A stretch of 50,011 bases of DNA from Fidelibacterota bacterium (GTDB lineage Bacteria; Fidelibacterota; Marinisomatia; Marinisomatales; UBA1611): NCBI GenBank assembly GCA_002718655.1, contig PBFM01000023.1:17426-67436 (forward strand), written 5' to 3'. The translations under genes were made by a program, and so were the position numbers. Within the stretch, counting starts at the first letter, position 1, and the number at the start of each line of letters is the position of its first letter. The notes under the pieces are model-generated. The model was given only the letters and a program-made list of their open reading frames with translations. It was not told where the DNA came from and searched no databases. Positions 8,804 to 17,306 of this stretch are shown piece by piece.

Positions 8804-9682
8804 TCAAAGTTCATTTGTAATACAATGGACTGATCCACCACTGAGTTGAAATTGGCTGGTTGGCGTTATGAATGATTTTATTTCTAATTCGCGTAACTTT
8901 TCTTCTACACTTAAATCTGTAAATCGATTTGCTCTTATTAAAACCCCAGGAAGAGGTAATGCATTTGCTGCAAAATTACCTATGCTACTTGCTGTGCCAA
9001 GTGAATCTACTTGGGGAATATCAATTAAGGGAATATTTCTAGATTTAGCAAACTGACATAAACTAGATTCTGAAATTTTTGACAACATTTTTTTACAGGC
9101 TATTAAAGCAATGATACAACCTTTTTTGTCTAATACAGGTGTAAAGAATGTGTCAAGATGATAACCATTACCTTCAATTATTACTAGTTCAGCTACATTG
9201 AATTTTTCGGCGACAAAAGTGGCTCCTTGCATTGTATTCCTCTTTAATCCGCAAAATAGAACATTCTCTTCACGGCAAAAGTAGAATTCTCCGCCGTCAG
9301 CTCTTATTCCTTTTTTATCAGGCATTTCTATGATTTTAATATCCAGTGATTCGAGATAGCTTGTTACTATTTGGTTTTCAATTCTCCTTGATGGTTCCCC
9401 TGCTCTTAATATGATTGCTGTTCCCATTTGGTTGGAAATAAAAGAATCTCTGATGAAAACAAAATCATGTTTAGGATGTTGTTGGTCTAATATCAGGGGA
9501 AAGTCAAATTCAAGAATATTATGTCCACTTTTTTTTATGGCTGAAATCAAAACTTTCCGCTCTTTTTCAGCTAATACGTGGTTTGGTATGAGTCCTTTTT
9601 TCATAGCTGGATTATCATCGTATTTTGGAATTCCTCTTGACCACCAGCCTGAATCAGGTAACTTAGAAATAACTATTTTCAT
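8804..9682 (-). CDS. Amidinotransferase/dimethylarginine dimethylaminohydrolase-like enzyme
   Basis: 292 residues of the guanidino-modifying enzyme superfamily (pentein fold: arginine deiminase, DDAH, amidinotransferases). The sequence shows F-I-R-D at 76-79, GGEF with E132, GYHLDTFF with H175, and the C-terminal nucleophile C287 in SGGSVHCIT; the Cys/His/Glu catalytic set is complete. The length is closest to DDAH-type hydrolases, which convert methylated arginine to citrulline and an amine. Arginine deiminase or an amidinotransferase with a small acceptor are alternatives. There is no arginine-pathway gene next to it and no signal peptide, so the substrate remains open. Confidence 0.85.
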   Translation of the reverse strand: MKIVISKLPDSGWWSRGIPKYDDNPAMKKGLIPNHVLAEKERKVLISAIKKSGHNILEFDFPLILDQQHPKHDFVFIRDSFISNQMGTAIILRAGEPSRRIENQIVTSYLESLDIKIIEMPDKKGIRADGGEFYFCREENVLFCGLKRNTMQGATFVAEKFNVAELVIIEGNGYHLDTFFTPVLDKKGCIIALIACKKMLSKISESSLCQFAKSRNIPLIDIPQVDSLGTASSIGNFAANALPLPGVLIRANRFTDLSVEEKLRELEIKSFITPTSQFQLSGGSVHCITNEL

Positions 9683-9752
9683 TTATTGTTGTGTTTCTAA
9701 CTATAATTTTCTTTCAATCTGTGTAAGAAATAATTTTTGGACATAATTATAT

Positions 9753-10295
9753 TTATTGATAATCCAGGTCAATGGCGACTCTAACAATTTTTTCTTCAAA
9801 GTATATCAATGATTTTTTTATGTTCATTTCAATTTTAATTTTTCCTTTTATAGTTTTCAATTTTATCGTTTCATCTTTTGGTCGAGGCCCTTGAAATTTT
9901 AAACCTTGTTGATAAAGAGAGCTTATGTCAAGCTTACCAAGGCTTTGGTTTTTTCTTTCCATTGTTATGATTGGATTTTCTATCATTAAATTTATAATGT
10001 TATCATCATAGTTGTATTCAACATACATATTCTTATTGATATTTTTTTTTATATTTATCTTTTCTTTTCTATATCTTACAGTAGCGTAGAAACTTGCTTT
10101 CCCTTTTTCAAATTTCACATAAGGGTCGATTATTGACCAAAAAGCTTGGTCATTTTTCCCCCCTTTAGGAATCTCATGACTATCAATTAATTTAAGATAA
10201 TCATTAACAAGTGATTCAGATATTGAAACTGATATTTCTCCTGCACAGATGTGCGAAACAAAACAAAATAAATATATTATGACTTTTTTAATCAT
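9753..10295 (-). CDS. Secreted protein of unknown function
   Basis: 180 residues with a signal peptide (MIKKVIIYLFCFVSHICAG, cleavage before EISVS). The mature part is basic and strand-rich, with repeated patterns such as ASFYATVRYRKEKINIKK and KLKTIKGKIKIEMNIKKSL. No cysteines or catalytic motifs remain after the signal. The pattern suggests a periplasmic beta-structured, perhaps lipid-binding protein, but I do not recognise a family. It sits 8 bp downstream of arsC on the same strand and probably shares its transcript; no functional link is apparent. Confidence 0.7.
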   Translation of the reverse strand: MIKKVIIYLFCFVSHICAGEISVSISESLVNDYLKLIDSHEIPKGGKNDQAFWSIIDPYVKFEKGKASFYATVRYRKEKINIKKNINKNMYVEYNYDDNIINLMIENPIITMERKNQSLGKLDISSLYQQGLKFQGPRPKDETIKLKTIKGKIKIEMNIKKSLIYFEEKIVRVAIDLDYQ

Positions 10296-10303
10296 TCTTT
10301 AAC

Positions 10304-10717
10304 CTATACTAATGAACTTTTAATATGTTCCTCGATTTCATTTAGAGCATTTCTAAAATTAGCTAAATCACTCTCCTTTGATTTCCAACCTCTAAAAGGA
10401 TCTTCGATGCTCCAATGCATCTTTTTTACCGTATCTTTAAAAATAGGACACACTTCTTTTGCATTATCACAAACAGTGATAACAATATCTAAATCCTCCT
10501 CTAAATATTTATCTATGCTATCTGATGAATGGTTTGAAATATCAATTCCTTTTTCTTTCATTACGGTAATCGCAGCTGGATGAACACGGCTTGGGTGACT
10601 TCCTGCACTGAAAACTTCAAAGTCATTTCTTTCCATATTGCGTAATAATCCCTCTGCAATTTGCGAACGGCAACTATTACCAGTACATATAAAAAGTACT
10701 TTTTGTTTATTTTTCAT
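10304..10717 (-). CDS. arsC: Arsenate reductase, thioredoxin-coupled (LMW-phosphatase fold)
   Basis: 137 residues. The low-molecular-weight phosphatase P-loop C-X5-R is CTGNSCR at residues 11-17. The redox pair that distinguishes ArsC from phosphatases is C83 and C90 (VCDNAKEVCP), spaced as in the Staphylococcus-type enzyme. A DPF motif with general acid Asp follows (SIEDPFRG). It reduces arsenate to arsenite using an intramolecular disulfide relay recycled by thioredoxin. No arsenite pump or ArsR regulator lies nearby, so export must be encoded elsewhere, or the gene serves low-level arsenate leakage through phosphate uptake. It shares a short divergent spacer with the deoxynucleoside kinase. 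Confidence 0.92.
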   Translation of the reverse strand: MKNKQKVLFICTGNSCRSQIAEGLLRNMERNDFEVFSAGSHPSRVHPAAITVMKEKGIDISNHSSDSIDKYLEEDLDIVITVCDNAKEVCPIFKDTVKKMHWSIEDPFRGWKSKESDLANFRNALNEIEEHIKSSLV

Positions 10718-10797
10718 AGTTTAATTATTAAAAATTATTTATTATGGTGCAAGAATACATTTATAAAGATTTAATTAATTCTTTCATTTTTATTAAT

Positions 10798-11430
10798 ATG
10801 CAGAAAAATAAACAAAAATCACCTTTCATTGGTCTCGCTGGTAATATCGGGGTGGGGAAGACAACATTCACAAAACTTATGTGTGATAGACTTTCTTTTG
10901 AGCCATTTTATGAATCTGTGCAAAATAATCCATACTTAGATGATTTTTACACTAATATGCGAAGATGGGGTTTTAATCTCCAAATATATTTTTTATATAC
11001 AAGGTTTAAAGCACAAATTAAAATGGATTCTATGTCCAAAGGAATAATGCAAGACAGAACAATATATGAAGATAAAGAGATTTTCGCATGGAATTTGTAT
11101 AAGATTGGTAAAATGTCTAAACGAGATTGGAGGAGTTATTGTGGACTCTTTTCCATTATGGTTTCTCAATTGCGAAAACCTGATCTTATCATTTACTTAA
11201 AAGCCACTACGGATACTCTATTAAAGAGAATAAAAACTAGAGGAAGAGAGTATGAAAAATCTATTGATTTAGAATATCTTCATACACTCAATTTAACTTA
11301 TGAACGCTGGATTAACTCATTAAATGACATACCTGTACTGATAGTTGATACAAACGATTTTAATGTTTTCAATGACCTTAGTCGCTTTTATGCAATTGAA
11401 CAAGATATTCTCAGAAGATTAAATGAATAA
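10798..11430 (+). CDS. Deoxynucleoside kinase (deoxyadenosine/deoxyguanosine kinase family)
   Basis: Phosphorylates deoxynucleosides for DNA precursor salvage. I favour the ATG at 10798 (210 residues), which places the P-loop GNIGVGKT at residues 15-22 as usual. An in-frame ATG at 10744 would add 18 residues and cannot be excluded, as neither has a clear ribosome site. Other family motifs are the DRTIYED catalytic/sugar-site sequence and the LID arginines in TRGREYEKSIDLEYL. Substrate preference (dA/dG versus dC/dT) cannot be read reliably. It complements the thymidine and uridine kinases at 3475-4649, widening the salvage capacity encoded in this window. Confidence 0.9.
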   Translation: MQKNKQKSPFIGLAGNIGVGKTTFTKLMCDRLSFEPFYESVQNNPYLDDFYTNMRRWGFNLQIYFLYTRFKAQIKMDSMSKGIMQDRTIYEDKEIFAWNLYKIGKMSKRDWRSYCGLFSIMVSQLRKPDLIIYLKATTDTLLKRIKTRGREYEKSIDLEYLHTLNLTYERWINSLNDIPVLIVDTNDFNVFNDLSRFYAIEQDILRRLNE

Positions 11431-11448
11431 TTTTAACTAAATTTTAAT

Positions 11449-12264
11449 ATGTCAATTTCATCTGAAAAAAACAAGATATATCACTATAATAATCCCAATG
11501 AGCCTTTCCCTGGTTTGACTATAGATGATTTAAACAGATATCTCCCAGCAATCCAGACAGTTGAAGATATGGCTATGCTTGATGGTATTATAAAGGAAGG
11601 CGTGTTTCTTACAAAGTGCATTGATGGACTAAAAAAAATCCCCGATCAATCAATTGATCTTATAATAGCAAGTCCTCCAAAGAATAGTTGGGATTTAAAT
11701 TCAGATAATTCCATGGGAGAAACATTACAAGAATATTATCAATGGAATCAGTTATGGATTAGTGAATCACATCGAGTATTGCAAAAAACAGGATCAATTT
11801 ACATAATCACACCATGGGAATATTCGGGGATGTATCAAGGACTTCTATCGAACCAATTTCATATACAATCAAGAATAACTTGGAGAGATAAAAATAAAAC
11901 AAAAAATTCGAAAACATGGGTTGATCAAGCTTCTGATATTTGGTTCGCAACAAAAACCGAGGAATTCTTATTTAAACAAAACCCAGTTGGAATCAATACA
12001 ATAGAATCTTCGGAAAATATTGGTGAGGAGTCTAATATTTGGTTAGATCTTCCAAGGTTCGAAGAAAGTGTTGGCAGATACCCTCTCAAACTAATTTCAA
12101 GAATATTAAATGCTAGCAGTTTTAAATTAAATTGGGTCTTAGATCCATTTATGGGATTTGGAGATGTTGGGGTCTCTTGTAAACAAAATGGTAGGAGATT
12201 TATCGGTTTTGAGACAAATAAAGATTATTTACTCTTATCAATGAAGAGAATTGACAAAGGGTAA
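11449..12264 (+). CDS. Solitary beta-class DNA methyltransferase-like protein with altered catalytic motifs
   Basis: 271 residues with the circularly permuted order of beta-class N4-cytosine/N6-adenine methyltransferases: motif IV first (LIIASPPKNSW, S75-P-P-K78), motif I near the C-terminus (DPFMGFGDVG, from D232), followed by RRFIGFETN as in family members. The aromatic residue of (S/D)PP(Y/W) is Lys, and the usual FxGSGTT is FMGFGDV. The fold is clear, but activity on DNA is doubtful. No restriction endonuclease or specificity subunit is adjacent. Its stop lies 1 bp before the yqeY start, tying it to the yqeY-cvpA-dnaG run. It could be an active enzyme with shifted specificity or a SAM-binding relic. 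Confidence 0.8.
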   Translation: MSISSEKNKIYHYNNPNEPFPGLTIDDLNRYLPAIQTVEDMAMLDGIIKEGVFLTKCIDGLKKIPDQSIDLIIASPPKNSWDLNSDNSMGETLQEYYQWNQLWISESHRVLQKTGSIYIITPWEYSGMYQGLLSNQFHIQSRITWRDKNKTKNSKTWVDQASDIWFATKTEEFLFKQNPVGINTIESSENIGEESNIWLDLPRFEESVGRYPLKLISRILNASSFKLNWVLDPFMGFGDVGVSCKQNGRRFIGFETNKDYLLLSMKRIDKG

Positions 12265-12265
12265 A

Positions 12266-12709
12266 ATGGAATTCATAAAAAAAATACAATCAGATATGTA
12301 TGCAGCGATGAAATCGGGGGACCAAGTAGCTACGGATACATTAAGAATATTATTATCAAAGCTAAAAGAGCAAAAAATAAATTCTAAAAATGATATTACA
12401 GAAAGTGAGTGTATTTCCATAATAAAAAAATTGGTTAAGCAAAGAAAAGAATCGGTAGAGATGTATGATAAAGCCAATAGGATGGAACTAGCCGATAAAG
12501 AACAAACTGAACTCTTAATACTTAATGAATATTTGCCTAAAATGATGAGCTATGAAGAAACAAAAACACTAGTGCAAACCATATTAAAAGAAACTAAAGT
12601 TAAAAGAATTTCTGAAATCGGAAAAGTTATGCCGCTGATTATGCAGCAAGGAGGGCAAGAAGTAGATGGTAAAACTGCTAACATGCTCTTAAGAGAATTA
12701 TTGGATTAG
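12266..12709 (+). CDS. yqeY: GatB/YqeY domain protein
   Basis: 147 residues, the usual YqeY size. The start chosen is ATG 12266; a TTG at 12251 inside the previous gene is less likely. Family features are the N-terminal helix with MKSGDQVATDTLRILLSKLK, the RKESVEMYDKANR segment, the EYLPKMM motif and the C-terminal Gly-rich DGKTANMLLRELL. The domain resembles the tail of GatB that contacts tRNA, but the free-standing protein has no settled role. It is followed with no gap by cvpA and then dnaG. In many bacteria yqeY is instead next to rpsU, which here lies about 32 kb away. Confidence 0.93.
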   Translation: MEFIKKIQSDMYAAMKSGDQVATDTLRILLSKLKEQKINSKNDITESECISIIKKLVKQRKESVEMYDKANRMELADKEQTELLILNEYLPKMMSYEETKTLVQTILKETKVKRISEIGKVMPLIMQQGGQEVDGKTANMLLRELLD

Positions 12710-13237
12710 ATGTCGTGGTTCCTAGATGGTCTTGCTTTATTATTTATCCTATTTTTAGGGTATAACGGATTTAAAAAAGGTCTGATTGAAGAATTTGGCC
12801 GTCTTATGGGTTTGATATTAGCGGTTATCATTTCCATTTCAAAAACCACTGAACTTGAAATAAAGCTTAAGGAAATAATACATCTACAAGATTGGGCAGT
12901 AAATTTTTTATCATTTACTATCCTTTTTACGGCAACCTTATTAATTAGTAGGTTAATCACAAAAATGTTTCACATTGCATTATTATCAAAAAGTAATCAA
13001 TCAATGAATAGAACACTTGGATTCACTTTTGGTTTAATAAAAGGATTTTTCATTACAACAATCTTTATTTGGTTTATCACATTGCTGCCACTTCGTAAAT
13101 GGACTATGATAATTGAAAAAAATTCTAAAATTGCAAAACTTGGGAATGAAGTTAGAATATCAGTGGTTGATTTTTTTAATTGGGAGGACCCAATATTGAT
13201 TGGTGAGTCATATATCAAACAAATTACTCAGCCCTAA
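12710..13237 (+). CDS. cvpA: CvpA family membrane protein
   Basis: 175 residues with four hydrophobic segments (about 7-20, 32-45, 64-84, 101-127) and the CvpA signature at the start (FLGYNGFKKGLIEEFGRLMG). CvpA proteins sit in the inner membrane and have been tied to colicin V production, envelope stress and purine-operon context, but the mechanism is unclear. The start codon follows the yqeY stop with no gap, and the stop overlaps dnaG by 1 bp (TAATG), so it is translated as part of the yqeY-cvpA-dnaG unit. Confidence 0.88.
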   Translation: MSWFLDGLALLFILFLGYNGFKKGLIEEFGRLMGLILAVIISISKTTELEIKLKEIIHLQDWAVNFLSFTILFTATLLISRLITKMFHIALLSKSNQSMNRTLGFTFGLIKGFFITTIFIWFITLLPLRKWTMIIEKNSKIAKLGNEVRISVVDFFNWEDPILIGESYIKQITQP

Positions 13238-14991
13238 TGTCAAGAATATCACAAAACATTATAGATAGAGTCAGAGACTCATCTGACATTGTTGATGTAG
13301 TATCACAATATGTAGATTTAAAACAAAAAGGGCCTAACTTTTTCGGTTTGTGTCCATTCCATGATGAAAAAACACCATCTTTTAGCGTTGCACCTGGTAA
13401 ACAGATATACTATTGCTTTGGATGTAATGCCGGAGGAAATGTTTTCTCTTTCTTAATGGATTATCAGCAAATACCATTCCCCGATGCAGTTAAACTTTTA
13501 GCAGACAGATATAACATACCAATCACTGTTGAAAAGGATAATGAGGCTAATGATCTTTTTTCTTCTCTTTATATGCTACATGAGATTGCCCTTGATTTAT
13601 ATCAGGAGAATTTATTCTCTAGTTCTGGAAAAGAATCCTTGGCGTATTTATTGGATAGAGGATTAAGTATAGATATGATAAAGCAATTTAAAATTGGTTA
13701 TGCCAAGAACAGTTGGGACCAACTAACTAAAAGATGTAAAGGTAATGGTTTTACAAAAGCACAAATATTGCAATCTGGTTTGTTTACTGAGACAAAAAAC
13801 GGAATTTTAGACCGATTTAGATCTAGAATAATGTTTCCAATATTTCATCCCTCAGGTAAGGCAATAGCATTTGGAGGTAGGATATTTGATAATGACGACA
13901 ATGCCAAATATTTGAATTCACCTGAAACCCCTCTATATAAAAAGAGTAATGTCTTTTATGGATTACAAGCAACTAGAGATTCGATTAGAAAAGAGGGATA
14001 TGTTATTTTAGTAGAGGGCTATATGGACTTCCTAAAGCTTTATCAGAATGATATTCATCCTGTTCTATCAGTTTCAGGAACAGCATTTACCTCTAAGCAC
14101 GCAATCGCAATCTCTAGATTAACAAAAAAAATTATTTTACTCTATGATGGAGATAAAGCTGGAGGGAATGCGGTCATAAGGGCAGGATGGATTTTATTAA
14201 AGTCAGGGTTAATCCCTTCTGTAGTAAGGCCTCCCAACGGATTAGACCCAGATGATTGGATAAGTAAAAATGGGAAAAACTCAGTTATGGATTCTATTAA
14301 TAATTCTATAGACTTCATGGACTACCATTTGGATTTTAATGATGGCCTTTCCTTATCTGGTGCAAATCGACAAAAATATTTAGAAAATCTCGCAAGAGAA
14401 ATAAAAGTAATAGATAATGGAGTTATCCGCAATGACATTGTAAAGAGTTTATCGCAAAAACTCTCTGTTGATGAACGTGATTTCATTCGATTAGTGAATA
14501 CACAAAGAGTTAATCTTCCGAGAAATTTGGGAAATGATTCTGAAATCAAAGATGATATTTTATTTTCTAGTAAAATTGAAAAAGCACAGATTGAATTGCT
14601 AAAATTATTAATAAATGATAATTCTTCAATAAGAGAATATGTAATTGATCGTATTGAATTAAGTTTATTTAAATCACCATTATTGTGTAAGCTTGCAAAA
14701 ATATTGATGGATGAAGATTTGAATGTGGAATCATCTTCAATAATCGAGTATTTTCAAGATAAGCAGGAGAGGGATTCAATTACCAAAATCTTATTTTCAA
14801 AAAATCAAAGCGGCGAGATTGAAGAAATTGTGTCTGACTGTCTTATAATCTTAAAATCTAATCCTATAAAAGAAAAAATATATCAATTACGTGCAAAAAT
14901 TCGTGAAAAAGAATCAAATGGTGAAAACCCAATGCAAGAGTTGAATGCCATAACAGAACTAAGAGAAAAATTAAATGACCTTAAAAATTAA
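13237..14991 (+). CDS. dnaG: DNA primase
   Basis: Makes RNA primers at the replication fork. The 584-residue protein has the N-terminal CHC2 zinc ribbon (C39, H42, C60, C63 in CPFHDEKTPSF and CFGCNAGG), the catalytic core with FGGRIF, and the Toprim domain with E260 in VEGYMDFL and the DGDKAG acidic pair at 304-306. The C-terminal helicase-binding part, after about residue 430, is divergent, as is common. The usual partners rpsU and rpoD of the macromolecular-synthesis operon are absent; instead yqeY and cvpA precede it and PEGA-domain envelope genes follow with a 17-bp overlap. Confidence 0.97.
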   Translation: MSRISQNIIDRVRDSSDIVDVVSQYVDLKQKGPNFFGLCPFHDEKTPSFSVAPGKQIYYCFGCNAGGNVFSFLMDYQQIPFPDAVKLLADRYNIPITVEKDNEANDLFSSLYMLHEIALDLYQENLFSSSGKESLAYLLDRGLSIDMIKQFKIGYAKNSWDQLTKRCKGNGFTKAQILQSGLFTETKNGILDRFRSRIMFPIFHPSGKAIAFGGRIFDNDDNAKYLNSPETPLYKKSNVFYGLQATRDSIRKEGYVILVEGYMDFLKLYQNDIHPVLSVSGTAFTSKHAIAISRLTKKIILLYDGDKAGGNAVIRAGWILLKSGLIPSVVRPPNGLDPDDWISKNGKNSVMDSINNSIDFMDYHLDFNDGLSLSGANRQKYLENLAREIKVIDNGVIRNDIVKSLSQKLSVDERDFIRLVNTQRVNLPRNLGNDSEIKDDILFSSKIEKAQIELLKLLINDNSSIREYVIDRIELSLFKSPLLCKLAKILMDEDLNVESSSIIEYFQDKQERDSITKILFSKNQSGEIEEIVSDCLIILKSNPIKEKIYQLRAKIREKESNGENPMQELNAITELREKLNDLKN

Positions 14992-16426
14992 ATATATTCA
15001 AGCATTTAGTTCATTTCTTATTGTTTTGTCCATTGGTATGAGTAACCAGGTGCAATTAATTACATCACATACCAAAAGCAACGGTACATTGATTCGCATA
15101 GTTAATAGTTCTGTTTTGGATTTAGATAATATTGCTGGGTGGTCTGGACAAGAAAATTGGTTTTATGTCACTCTAAATAGTTCATACCTAAGTCCAACCG
15201 CTGTTGATTACATTGTAATTGAGCCACCACTGATTGATATAGAGATTACTGAAAATAATGAATCTGTTCAGATTGGATATTTATTTCAAAGGCCTATTGA
15301 AGATTTTGAAATATTTCATTCTTCAGCAAGTAGGATTATTCTTATTCAGGTATGGGAGTCATTAAGTGATAGTATCCGATCTAATGTTAAAGTATCTGAA
15401 AATAGTAATGAAAATAGGGTTTTCTCTTTACCAAAAGAAGAAGCTAAAGGTTCACCTTTTTATGATTCTTTTGTTTATGCCAGAGATAAATATGGACCTG
15501 AAAAATATTTTGTATGGTATAGTAATTGGTATTCAACAGAAGATAGTCTCACAGATAAACAAGATGAACAAAAAGCTAATGACAATAATCAATTAGACAT
15601 AGCCAAAGAAGAACCTAAGCCTTTAGTTATCATAAAAAGGGATAAGATAGAGATTAGTGGGCCTCCACCTCCTAAGAGAAAACAACTAAGCAGGGAATCT
15701 ATAGACATCTCTTTTATCCTAGATAAAGGATTCCTTATGACAGGTGTTCGAAGGCCAAAGGATGTAAAACCTTTGCAAGAAGCTCTAACTTTCTTAGGAT
15801 ATGATTTAGGAGAAGGTGGTGTATTCAAAGATGGCATTGATGGAAGTTTCGGACCAATTACAGAAGATGCTGTTATTCAATTCCAATTGGATAGAGGTTT
15901 TAATGCTACTAATGTAGATGGAATTGTTGGAGAAGGAACCTATAATGAATTGAAAAGAGCCTTGGATGGTCAAAAACCAGTTGTGGTTACTTCGCTAGAT
16001 AAAAAGACCTTTGATGTAAATCAAGAATTTGGCAGTGTTATGCAACAAGCTCGTGAGACTGCTAAGGAGTTACTAAATCAAACCCCTATTACTACACAAG
16101 TCAAAAGAGAAACCCGAAAACTTTCAAATGAAAATGAGGTCAAATTGCTGCCTCCTGATTTGTCAAAGCGAAAGACATTTCTGAGGCTTGCTTGTAACCT
16201 AGAAGGTGCGAATGTTTACATTGATGGATCTCTAATTGGAAAAACACCAATCCCAAAAAAGTTAGCAGTTACACCAGGTTGGCATAGAGTAAGAGTCGTT
16301 GACCCAAATTCACCACGCCCTAAGTTTGCGATGGATATACCTGACTATCAGGATATATATGTTCCAAAGGGGAAAACTCAAAATATTAGAATTAATCTTT
16401 CCCTAAGAGATGAGGAATCTGAGTAA
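14975..16426 (+). CDS. Secreted protein with peptidoglycan-binding and PEGA domains
   Basis: 483 residues with an N-terminal signal/anchor (about residues 8-25). Residues ~30-130 form a strand-rich domain that resembles AMIN-like domains (WSGQENWFYVTLNSS, then SASRIILIQVW). A Pro/Lys-rich linker follows. Residues ~255-330 form a peptidoglycan-binding (PGBD type 1) fold: PLQEALTFLGYDLG, DGIDGSFGPITEDAVIQFQ, then GIVGEGTYNELK. Residues ~400-478 form a PEGA domain (ANVYIDGSLIGKTPIPKKL, TPGWHRVRV). The start overlaps dnaG by 17 bp and the end overlaps the next gene by 17 bp. It looks like a periplasmic cell-wall-anchored scaffold. No catalytic site is seen. Confidence 0.85.
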   Translation: MTLKIKYIQAFSSFLIVLSIGMSNQVQLITSHTKSNGTLIRIVNSSVLDLDNIAGWSGQENWFYVTLNSSYLSPTAVDYIVIEPPLIDIEITENNESVQIGYLFQRPIEDFEIFHSSASRIILIQVWESLSDSIRSNVKVSENSNENRVFSLPKEEAKGSPFYDSFVYARDKYGPEKYFVWYSNWYSTEDSLTDKQDEQKANDNNQLDIAKEEPKPLVIIKRDKIEISGPPPPKRKQLSRESIDISFILDKGFLMTGVRRPKDVKPLQEALTFLGYDLGEGGVFKDGIDGSFGPITEDAVIQFQLDRGFNATNVDGIVGEGTYNELKRALDGQKPVVVTSLDKKTFDVNQEFGSVMQQARETAKELLNQTPITTQVKRETRKLSNENEVKLLPPDLSKRKTFLRLACNLEGANVYIDGSLIGKTPIPKKLAVTPGWHRVRVVDPNSPRPKFAMDIPDYQDIYVPKGKTQNIRINLSLRDEESE

Positions 16427-17306
16427 AAGATTATCAAGTTCTTTCTTCAAAGCTATATCTTTGGGAATAATTATTTGGATTTTTTTTAGCTCGCATTTAT
16501 CAAGCCAAGACTTGCCATTTTTTTTATCTTCAAAAATGAATACAACGGAGACAGGGTTAAGAATGGAATTCGAACTGTCGAGCTTAATTGAAAGGTCAGA
16601 TATATCTAGCTGGATAGAGCAAAAAAATTGGTTCCTTCTAAACTTCTATAATGTAATAAAACCTGAGGTAACATTCTTTAATGATTTAATCGCCTATCCA
16701 GTTCAAGATGTACAACAGCTCTGGTCTCAAAGTTCATTGCAGCTATCAATTCAAATTAATCGTGAAATAGGAATGTTTGATGTTATTTTAGACGATGAAG
16801 GTAAAAAAGTAATAATTGTTTTAACTTTTTCAGACTATGTTAAAGAAAAAGAAGTAAATCCCTCATTTGTTTTTCCTAATCCAAAAGATGCAAAAAAAAA
16901 AGCACATCCAACATCATGGAAAGATGCAAGGGAGAGAACAACCTTGGAAATAATTTGCGATACAAAAGGGTTGCCAATATATGTTGATGGGCATCTTGTA
17001 GGATATTCTCCATTAAAAAACAAGGTAGACGTTTTGCCTGGTTGGCACAAGGTAGGATATTTCCCAAATAATTACAGTGAAGATTCGAATGCTTTGACCT
17101 CAAAAGAAAAATTAATGAATGACATTCTTATAATGGGAAGACTCGATATTTTTGTTGAGGAAGGAGATAATGAGACAATTGTACTGAACTATCAAACTCT
17201 GGATGAGGATGTAATTGATTTTAATAAAAAATTTCAAGTAGGAAGTTGGGTTGGCTTCTCACTATTCTTTGTCATAATAGTTTTGATGAGTTGGGGGATG
17301 GCCTGA
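16410..17306 (+). CDS. PEGA-domain membrane protein, paralogue of the preceding gene
   Basis: 298 residues: a signal/anchor near the N-terminus (SLGIIIWIFFSSHLSSQ), an N-terminal strand-rich domain matching the upstream protein (SDISSWIEQKNWFLLNF beside LDNIAGWSGQENWFYVTL), a PEGA domain at about 177-255 (GLPIYVDGHLVGYSPLKNK, then LPGWHKVGYF), and a C-terminal transmembrane helix (about 277-296, WVGFSLFFVIIVLMSWGM). It lacks the peptidoglycan-binding domain of its neighbour. Shared architecture and adjacency imply tandem duplication and a common complex. It overlaps both flanking genes, so the three are translationally linked. The function is unknown. Confidence 0.8.
   Translation: MRNLSKRLSSSFFKAISLGIIIWIFFSSHLSSQDLPFFLSSKMNTTETGLRMEFELSSLIERSDISSWIEQKNWFLLNFYNVIKPEVTFFNDLIAYPVQDVQQLWSQSSLQLSIQINREIGMFDVILDDEGKKVIIVLTFSDYVKEKEVNPSFVFPNPKDAKKKAHPTSWKDARERTTLEIICDTKGLPIYVDGHLVGYSPLKNKVDVLPGWHKVGYFPNNYSEDSNALTSKEKLMNDILIMGRLDIFVEEGDNETIVLNYQTLDEDVIDFNKKFQVGSWVGFSLFFVIIVLMSWGMA

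Noticed and set aside
11449-12264. Restriction-modification system
   Set aside because: No endonuclease or specificity gene adjacent; the methyltransferase has altered motifs.
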